Of a stretch of 18,543 nucleotides of DNA, positions 13,393 through 18,543 are shown one piece after another. The stretch comes from an uncultured Neisseria sp. (GTDB lineage: Bacteria > Pseudomonadota > Gammaproteobacteria > Burkholderiales > Neisseriaceae): positions 1 to 18,543 of the forward strand of contig CAMURX010000011.1 in the NCBI GenBank assembly GCA_947097615.1, written 5' to 3'. Position 1 is the first letter of the stretch, and each line of letters starts with the position of its first letter. The notes under the pieces were generated by a model. That model was not told where the DNA came from and made no database searches. It saw only the letters and a program-made list of their open reading frames with translations. The position numbers and the translations under genes are program-made.

Positions 13393-14291
13393 TGTACGCG
13401 ATGCTAGGCGAGGTGCGCTTCGAGCTGTTGCAGAGCTTTACCGAGTTTGAAGAGACGCACGGCGCGGATTACGCCAAGCACGAAGTGCTGGGCGGCCGCC
13501 CGCGCTTGCAGGCGGTGGGCAACGATCTCACCAAAATCCGCTTCGGCCTGAAACTGCACTGGAAGCTGGGCAGCCCCGATGCCGCCTACAAGGGGCTGGT
13601 GGCGGCGAAAGAAGCGCAGCAGGCGCTGTCGCTGGTCACCGGCGCGGGACGCTTTGTCGGCTGGTTTGTGATTGAGTCGCTGACCGCCCGCACGCTGGTG
13701 CAGGACGCGCAGGGGCGTACGGCGGCTCGGGAGCTGGAAGTGTCACTGGTTGAGTTTGTCGGCGACCCGAACAACCCGCTGCCTGCGCCCGCCGTCGCAC
13801 CCGCGCAGGAAAACCCGCTCTTGTCGCTTTTGCCCGAGAGCGTGCGCGGCACGGCATCCAAAGCCGCTGAAGCGGTGCAAAAGGGCGTGCGCCTGTACCG
13901 CGCGGCGGAAAAGGAAATCGGCCAAATCCAAAACCTGATCGGCCGCGCACGCGATCTGAAAAATGACCCGGCCGCCGCCTTTTCGATACTGGGCGACGCG
14001 CTCTCTGTCGGCGGTTCGGCTTTGGGCAAACTCGATACCCTGCCGGAAGCCGGCCGCTATTTCGGCAGCCTGAAAGGGGCGGCCGAGATGCTCTCCTACG
14101 GCGGCCAGGCATCACGCCATCTGGCCGACGGCATGGCTGCCGTACGCAGCGGAGTGGAAAGCCGCAGCATCGGCGGCTGGCTGGAGGCGGCGGCGGAATT
14201 TGCCGCAGCCGCTGGCGACAGTCTGAACAACGGGGCGGCAGGTGCCGAAAGCCTGACCGCGTATTTGGCCGCGAGAAAGGACGGCACATGA
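13392..14291 (+). CDS. U: Tail protein U (P2 gpU family) with a long C-terminal extension
   Basis: A 299-residue protein whose first part (about residues 1-126) matches P2 gpU: MLGEVRFELLQSFTEFE, RPRLQAVGNDLTKIRFGLKL and GRFVGWFVIESLTA. After a Pro/Ala linker (PLPAPAVAPAQENP) there is an extra region of about 160 residues rich in Ala and Gly with amphipathic helices (ASKAAEAVQKGVRLYRAAEK). P2 gpU is about half this length. ATG 13392 overlaps the tape measure stop; ATG 13401 is also possible. The extension may bind the tape measure or hub. Confidence 0.88.
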   Translation: MYAMLGEVRFELLQSFTEFEETHGADYAKHEVLGGRPRLQAVGNDLTKIRFGLKLHWKLGSPDAAYKGLVAAKEAQQALSLVTGAGRFVGWFVIESLTARTLVQDAQGRTAARELEVSLVEFVGDPNNPLPAPAVAPAQENPLLSLLPESVRGTASKAAEAVQKGVRLYRAAEKEIGQIQNLIGRARDLKNDPAAAFSILGDALSVGGSALGKLDTLPEAGRYFGSLKGAAEMLSYGGQASRHLADGMAAVRSGVESRSIGGWLEAAAEFAAAAGDSLNNGAAGAESLTAYLAARKDGT

Positions 14292-14506
14292 AACAGTCGG
14301 TTTTACAGCACACCACGGCCGAAGGCGAGCGCTGGGATTTGATCGCCCACCGCTATTACGGCAACGCGCTGCTGATTGAAGGGCTGATTGCCGCCAATCC
14401 GCACCTGCCGGTCTGCGAAGCCTTTGCGGCGAACCTGACGGTGTTTGTGCCGGTATTGCCTGCCAAACCGCAGAGCCGGGACGATATGCCGCCGTGGATG
14501 AGATAA
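14288..14506 (+). CDS. X: Tail protein X (P2 gpX, LysM-like)
   Basis: A 72-residue protein with the LysM-like pattern of P2 gpX: HTTAEGERWDLIAHRYYGN, then LIEGLIAANPHLP. It is close to the usual family length. It overlaps the U stop by 4 bases (ATGA). P2 gpX is a small protein near the baseplate hub, and LysM folds bind peptidoglycan-type sugars, suggesting a contact with the cell wall or the hub. Confidence 0.92.
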   Translation: MKQSVLQHTTAEGERWDLIAHRYYGNALLIEGLIAANPHLPVCEAFAANLTVFVPVLPAKPQSRDDMPPWMR

Positions 14507-14514
14507 GGAACAAC

Positions 14515-15693
14515 ATGAAACCAAGCAGTATCAGTGCCGCACTCGGCAGCCTGCTTTCAGACGGCCTTTCAGGCAGCCTGAAACCCCCGTCCGCCCATCC
14601 CGTTACCCTGCCCGACGTGCTGGTCAAATATGAGCAGAAAGACATCAGCTCCGACATCCGCCCTTATTTTTTGTCGCTGAGCTACACCGACTATCTGGAA
14701 GGCCAGTCCGACGAAATCCAGCTCGATTTGGAAGACACCGACGGCCGCTGGCTGCGCTCGTGGTATCCGAACCAGGGCGACAAACTGGCCTTGCAGCTGG
14801 GCGACCAATTTACGGGCATGGTGAATCTGGGCGAATTTGAAATCGCCGAAATCGAATACAGCCATCCGCCGAGCGTGGTCAGCCTGAAAGCCCTGTCTGC
14901 CGGTATCAGCCGCGCCAACCGCACCTTAAAACCCAAATCCTACGAAAAAACCACGCTGGCCGGCATCGTGCGGCAGGTGGCCAAGCGGCTGAAACTGTCG
15001 GTAAGCGGCGAAGTGGCCGACATCAAAATCGAGCGCGTCACCCAGTATCAGGAGCGCGACGTCGAGTTTCTCGCCCGCCTTGCCCGCGAATACGGTCACA
15101 GCTTCAAGCTTACCGACAAAGCGCTGGTTTTTACCCGCAACGACAAGCTCACGGAACAAAAAGCCGTCGCCCTGCTGCTGCCGCAGGACATTAAAAACAT
15201 CCGCCTGCGCGACCTGATTAAGGGCGTGCCGCAGGAAGCGGTGGTCAGCGGCTACGACGCCAAGAAAAAGACCGTGCGCCGCCAAAGCCGCAAGCACAAA
15301 CCGCTGCGTCCGAACGCCAAGCGCGCCGCCACCACCGACACTTTGAAAATCGTGGCCAACCGCGGCGAGAGCGACGCGCAGCTGGCCGCCCGTGCCGACG
15401 CCGCGCTCTCTGACGCATCGCAAAACCAAGTGGCGGGCGACTTTACGCTGGTCGGCAATGCCAAACTGGTGGCGGGGCAGATTGTGCAGCTCAAAGGCTT
15501 CGGCCAGTTTTCGGGGCGCTATCTGGTCAAACAGAGCCGCCACGAGCTGCGCCGCAGCACAGGCTATACCACGTCGCTGGAAGTCAAAATGGTGGCATAT
15601 ATCCCCGACGAAGCCGAAGGGCAGCCTGAAAGGCCGTCTGAAAAGCAGCCTGAAAACCCAAACAAGGAAAACAGCCATGCAGCAAGCCTATGA
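14515..15693 (+). CDS. D: Baseplate hub protein D (P2 gpD family)
   Basis: A 392-residue protein of the gpD late-control family, similar in length to P2 gpD. It forms the hub at the end of the tube on which the spike sits; in P2 it also affects late gene control. Landmarks are FLSLSYTDYLEGQSDEIQLD (about residues 53-72), ERDVEFLARLAREYGHSFKL, and VAGQIVQLKGFGQFSGRYLV. The start ATG 14515 follows ATAAGGA; a GTG at 14494 lies inside X. Uptake sequences occur near the N-terminus (14556-14582) and as three tandem copies in the Pro/Glu-rich C-terminal tail, which overlaps V. Confidence 0.92.
   Translation: MKPSSISAALGSLLSDGLSGSLKPPSAHPVTLPDVLVKYEQKDISSDIRPYFLSLSYTDYLEGQSDEIQLDLEDTDGRWLRSWYPNQGDKLALQLGDQFTGMVNLGEFEIAEIEYSHPPSVVSLKALSAGISRANRTLKPKSYEKTTLAGIVRQVAKRLKLSVSGEVADIKIERVTQYQERDVEFLARLAREYGHSFKLTDKALVFTRNDKLTEQKAVALLLPQDIKNIRLRDLIKGVPQEAVVSGYDAKKKTVRRQSRKHKPLRPNAKRAATTDTLKIVANRGESDAQLAARADAALSDASQNQVAGDFTLVGNAKLVAGQIVQLKGFGQFSGRYLVKQSRHELRRSTGYTTSLEVKMVAYIPDEAEGQPERPSEKQPENPNKENSHAASL
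14556..14582. repeat. Adjacent uptake sequences of two dialects
   Basis: A reversed AGGCCGTCTGAA (14556-14567) is followed after three bases by a forward AGGCAGCCTGAA (14571-14582). Both are inside the D gene near residues 14-23 and are read as SDGLSGSLK. The two arms can pair only partly. Confidence 0.85.
15619..15654 (+). repeat. Three tandem uptake-sequence copies at the end of gene D
   Basis: GGGCAGCCTGAA, AGGCCGTCTGAA (15631-15642, exact) and AAGCAGCCTGAA lie head to tail in one orientation and frame. They encode QPE, RPSE and KQPE in the tail of D. The arrangement is the same as at 6819-6864. Confidence 0.87.
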
Positions 15694-16300
15694 TTTCGGC
15701 GCGACCATCCAATTCGGCACCGTCTCGGCAGTGGACGGCGCGCGTCATGCCGTGCGCGTGCAGCTGCCCGCGCTGGAAGGCATGGAAACCGACTGGCTGC
15801 CAGTGGTGAGCTTAGGCGCGGGCGGCAACCGCTTCTACGCGCTGCCCGACCCGGGAGAATTGGCCGTCTGCCTGCTGGATGCGCGCGGCGAAGGCGGCGT
15901 GTGCCTGGGCGTGATTTACAACGAGTCCGACCCCGCGCCCGAGTCCGACCGTAATATCTGGTGTAAAAAGTTTTCCAACGGCACGGTCATCCGCCACGAC
16001 CGCAGCAGCGGGCAAGTAATGGTCGACACGCCCGGCGATGTACTGGTTAAGGCCGCCAAACAGGTCAAAATCCAAACCCCGAACACCGAAATCACCGGCG
16101 ACACCGCCATTCTCGGCCATCTGACCTACAGCGCAGGCATGAGCGCGAGCAATGCCGGCGGCGGCGTAGCGGCCAGCATCAGCGGCACGGCCGAGGTGCA
16201 GGGCGACATCCTGCTCAACGGCGTCAGTCTCCAAGAGTTTGTCTCAAACCACACCCACCCCGGCGATTCCGGCGGCCAAACCGGCACGCCGCAGCTGTAA
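15677..16300 (+). CDS. V: Baseplate spike protein V (P2 gpV family)
   Basis: A 207-residue protein of P2 gpV length, the trimeric spike that pierces the outer membrane. The N-terminal part is an OB-like domain (FGTVSAVDGARHAVRVQLP, then VCLLDARGEGGVCLGVIYN). The middle holds beta-helix repeats (GQVMVDTPGDVLVKAAKQVK). The C-terminal tip has NHTHPGDSGG. In P2 gpV an equivalent His-X-His binds iron at the spike tip, and it is conserved here at about residues 192-194. Start ATG 15677 lies inside the end of D and follows AAGGAAA. Confidence 0.94.
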   Translation: MQQAYDFGATIQFGTVSAVDGARHAVRVQLPALEGMETDWLPVVSLGAGGNRFYALPDPGELAVCLLDARGEGGVCLGVIYNESDPAPESDRNIWCKKFSNGTVIRHDRSSGQVMVDTPGDVLVKAAKQVKIQTPNTEITGDTAILGHLTYSAGMSASNAGGGVAASISGTAEVQGDILLNGVSLQEFVSNHTHPGDSGGQTGTPQL

Positions 16301-16302
16301 CC

Positions 16303-16325
16303 ATTTTTAAACCCCTTTAAAAGCC
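16303..16325 (+). promoter_or_regulatory. Late-region TTTAAA-N4-TTTAAA element, copy 3
   Basis: TTTAAA, CCCC, TTTAAA, beginning two bases after the stop of V and followed by a terminator-like hairpin before W. It shares 17 of 23 positions with both other copies. Confidence 0.5.
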
Positions 16326-16330
16326 GTTTC

Positions 16331-16365
16331 AAAGCCCTGCGCCTACCATACGCGCAGGGCTTTGT
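16331..16365 (+). terminator. Terminator-like hairpin between V and W
   Basis: A 12-bp stem (16331-16342 with 16352-16363) with a 9-base loop and a short T-rich end (TTTGTT). It would limit transcription from V into W unless a promoter lies beyond or read-through occurs. Confidence 0.72.
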
Positions 16366-16390
16366 TATGCCCGCAGATTAAGGAACCCCC

Positions 16391-16750
16391 GTGAACCCCC
16401 GCTCCCGCCACTGGCAGATCGCCCCCGCAGGCAGCCTGAAAGACACCGTCGAAGACGCCGCCGACATCGAGCAGTGTCTGCTCAACATCCTGGCCACCCG
16501 CAAGGGCGAAGATGTGTGCCGTCCGACCTTCGGCAGCGGCCACCACGACTACACCGACGCGCCCGAAGACGTACTGGTGCCGAACTTCGTGCGCGAAATC
16601 ACGCTGGCGGTGCAGACCTGGGAGAAACGGGCGGTATTGGAAAAAATCACCTTCGAGGGCGCCGCACCGCACCTGTTTGTCAGCCTGCACTGGCGGGTGG
16701 CCGACGACGTGGCGGGCGAAATCTACCGCACACCGTTCAAGGCAGCCTGA
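16391..16750 (+). CDS. W: Baseplate wedge protein W (P2 gpW / T4 gp25 family)
   Basis: A 119-residue protein of the GPW/gp25 family and usual length. It shows CLLNILATRKGEDVCRPTFGSG (about residues 29-50), the core motif that seeds sheath assembly, then EDVLVPNFVREITLAVQTWE. It forms part of the baseplate wedge, joining J to the sheath. The start is GTG 16391, preceded by TAAGGA. The TGA stop lies inside an exact uptake sequence (16740-16751), while another (16429-16440) encodes GSLK near the N-terminus. Confidence 0.93.
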   Translation: MNPRSRHWQIAPAGSLKDTVEDAADIEQCLLNILATRKGEDVCRPTFGSGHHDYTDAPEDVLVPNFVREITLAVQTWEKRAVLEKITFEGAAPHLFVSLHWRVADDVAGEIYRTPFKAA

Positions 16751-16753
16751 AAC

Positions 16754-17887
16754 ATGGATTGGAACAAAAACGACATCAAAATCGTTGAAGACGAACTGGC
16801 CGCCGTGCTGGCCGAAACCGTTGCCGATTACGAGCGGCGCGCCGGCAAAGTGCTGCAGCCCGCCCATATCGAACGGCTCATTATCAACACCTTCGCCTAC
16901 CGCGAAACGCTGTTAAGGGCGCAGGTCAACGAAGCCTACCGCCAGCAGCACCCGCGCTTTGCCACCGGCCTGATGCTGGATTTGTGCGGCGACGACGTCG
17001 GCACGCCGAGGCTGGATGCCCAAAGCGCGCTGACCACCCTGCGCTTTCAGGCTGCCTTGTCGGCCGGCGAACAAATCCCCGTACCCAAAGGCACGCTGGT
17101 TTGGGCAGGCCAGGTGTCGTTCGCCACCACCGAAGCGGGCATGCTGAGCGCGCAAACGCCCGCCGTCGAGCTGGCCGCCGAATGCACCCAAACCGGCTTG
17201 CCCGGCAACGGCTGGTCGGCGGGGCAGATCAACACCCTGTCCGAGCGGCTGCACCCCGTTACCGACGTTACCGTTGCCAATACCACCGTTTCGGCAGGCG
17301 GCTCGGAGGCGGAAGACGACGAAGCCTACCGCGAACGCATCCTGCTGGCCTTTGAAAGTTTTTCGGTCGCCGGGCCGGTAGGCGCCTACCAATACTGGGC
17401 GCGGCAGGCCAGCGCCGCCGTGGCCGACGTCCACGTCGCCAATGCCCGCGACGGCGCAGGCAATCCAATCGGCGGCTGGGTCGCCGTTACCGTACTGGCC
17501 AAAGACGGCCTGCCGTCGGCCGAGCTGTTGGCCAAAGTCCAAACCGCCCTGTCCGCCGAAGACCGCCGGCCGCTGTGCGACACCGTATCCGTTGCCGCGC
17601 CGCAGGCCGTGGATTACACACTGGACGCCGAACTCACCCTGTTTACCGGCGCCAACGCCGCCGAAGTGCTCGCCGCCGCCCGCGCCGCCTGGACTGCCTA
17701 CGAAGCCAAACGCCGCACCAAGCTGGGCTTGGACATCGTGCCGCTCGATATTCAGACGGCCTTGAAAGTGGCGGGCGTGTACAACGTCGTCCTGCACGGC
17801 CTGCCGCTGACCGAAGTTAAGCCCGACCAATGGGCGCGCTGTACTGCCGTCAACATCCGCGCCGCCGCGCAAACGGCGGAGGGCTAA
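16754..17887 (+). CDS. J: Baseplate protein J (P2 gpJ / T4 gp6 family)
   Basis: A 377-residue protein of the baseplate J/gp47 family, the main wedge protein. Landmarks are GLMLDLCGDDVGTPRLDAQS (about residues 75-94), IPVPKGTLVWAGQVSFATTE, GGSEAEDDEAYRERILLAFE, and a C-terminal LGLDIVPLDIQTALKVAGVY. It is longer than P2 gpJ. ATG 16754 lies three bases after the W stop; no clear ribosome site is seen, so coupling to W is likely. Two uptake sequences lie inside it (17046-17057, 17751-17762). Confidence 0.94.
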   Translation: MDWNKNDIKIVEDELAAVLAETVADYERRAGKVLQPAHIERLIINTFAYRETLLRAQVNEAYRQQHPRFATGLMLDLCGDDVGTPRLDAQSALTTLRFQAALSAGEQIPVPKGTLVWAGQVSFATTEAGMLSAQTPAVELAAECTQTGLPGNGWSAGQINTLSERLHPVTDVTVANTTVSAGGSEAEDDEAYRERILLAFESFSVAGPVGAYQYWARQASAAVADVHVANARDGAGNPIGGWVAVTVLAKDGLPSAELLAKVQTALSAEDRRPLCDTVSVAAPQAVDYTLDAELTLFTGANAAEVLAAARAAWTAYEAKRRTKLGLDIVPLDIQTALKVAGVYNVVLHGLPLTEVKPDQWARCTAVNIRAAAQTAEG

Positions 17888-17890
17888 GCG

Positions 17891-18469
17891 ATGGCCAAAC
17901 TTTCCTACGCCGCAATTATCGAACGCGACCAACGCACCCGCGCGCTGGCCGAACTCGGCCTGCGGCTGGATTTGGCCGAGCTGCCGCGCCTGATGCCGCG
18001 CCTGGTCGATCTGGTCGACCCCGCACATCTGGAACTCTTGGCCGAAAGCCGCAGCATCTTGGGCGTGGACGGCTACTGGCTGGCCGAAAGCGACGACGCC
18101 CGCCGCCGCCTGATCAAAGGTGCATACGAGCTGCACCGCAAAAAAGGCACGCCGTGGGCCATCCGCGAAATCGTGCGGCGTCTGGGCTTCGGCGAAATCG
18201 AAATCATCGAAGGGCTGTCCAATAAAAAGCACAACGGCGAAATACAGCGTAACGGCCTGTACGCTCACGGCCACAGCGACCGCTGGGCACACTACCGTAT
18301 TGTCATGAGCAGCCCGATTACCAACGACCAAGCCGCGCTTTTACGCCGCACACTGGCCGCTTTTGCACCCGCCCGCTGCGTACTGGCCGCCCTCGACTAC
18401 CGTTCCGTTCCCCTGCAACACAACGGCCGTGCCCGCCGCGACGGCAAATTTGCCCGCGGCACGGCCTGA
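17891..18469 (+). CDS. I: Baseplate protein I (P2 gpI family)
   Basis: A 192-residue protein of the P2 gpI family, the wedge arm holding the tail fibres. Family landmarks are LGVDGYWLAESDDARRRLIK (about residues 57-76), HRKKGTPWAIREIVRRLGFG, and the C-terminal FAPARCVLAALDYR. ATG 17891 lies three bases after the J stop and is preceded by GGCGGAGGG. The order W-J-I then fibre is as in P2. Confidence 0.93.
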   Translation: MAKLSYAAIIERDQRTRALAELGLRLDLAELPRLMPRLVDLVDPAHLELLAESRSILGVDGYWLAESDDARRRLIKGAYELHRKKGTPWAIREIVRRLGFGEIEIIEGLSNKKHNGEIQRNGLYAHGHSDRWAHYRIVMSSPITNDQAALLRRTLAAFAPARCVLAALDYRSVPLQHNGRARRDGKFARGTA

Positions 18470-18491
18470 GCAACCCAACCAAAGGAAAAAA

Positions 18492-18543
18492 ATGGCAAAC
18501 CTGAACGAAACAGCCCGCTGGGAGGCAGGCATCTACCAGTTCG
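18492..18543 (+). CDS. Start of a tail-fibre-like protein (partial)
   Basis: ATG 18492 follows AAAGGAAAA and opens a frame running off the window (MANLNETARWEAGIYQF). The short opening resembles N-termini of tail fibre or collar proteins that follow gpI in P2-like tails. Only 17 residues are visible, so the call rests mainly on position. Confidence 0.6.
   Translation, partial: MANLNETARWEAGIYQF

Noticed and set aside
16913..18331. Long minus-strand open frame of 472 residues opposite J and I
   Set aside because: It spans two confident plus-strand genes and their boundary, and shows no family features.

Overview
The window is an internal segment of a transposable (Mu-like) prophage in a member of the Neisseriaceae. 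The host call rests on 22 exact copies of 12-bp Neisseriaceae DNA uptake sequences (DUS). Ten are AGGCCGTCTGAA and twelve are AGGCAGCCTGAA, counted by eye over both strands. The sequence is GC-rich, and all but one of the recognised genes lie on the plus strand in tightly packed, often overlapping order.

Layout: (1) Positions 1-2913 hold the end of the early region. It contains a run of small phage genes of unknown function, a DUF3164 protein, an HU-type DNA-binding protein and a cluster of three hairpins. (2) Positions 2910-3748 hold GemA (Mu gp16 family) and a Mor-type transcription activator whose 3' end is built into a terminator. (3) Positions 3926-7844 hold a Mu-type head module: protease with an in-frame internal start for a scaffold protein, major capsid protein, a Gp49-family insertion, a DUF2190 decoration-type protein, a small protein, and gp36- and gp37-like connector proteins. 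(4) Positions 7864-18543 hold a contractile tail of P2 type: sheath, tube, a chaperone with a probable programmed frameshift into GpE, tape measure, then U, X, D, V, W, J, I and the start of a tail-fibre-like protein. One small membrane-protein gene lies antisense inside this operon (10379-10654).

The most striking feature is an absence. Mu-like phages normally place lysis genes, small and large terminase, portal, MuF-type head protein and often a second activator between Mor and the head protease. Here Mor and the protease are separated by only about 190 non-coding bases. The remaining head and tail genes are all intact, so this is either an internally deleted prophage, a particle or tailocin remnant, or a phage with relocated packaging genes.

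Three late-region gaps (3739-3925, 9796-9918, 16301-16390) share a previously unexplained layout: a TTTAAA-N4-(T/G)TTAAA element, then a hairpin, then the next gene. This divides the late genes into head plus sheath/tube, chaperone/tape measure/hub, and baseplate blocks, and may mark how they are controlled. DUS copies also occur inside genes, where they are translated as QPE, PSE or SDGL peptides.
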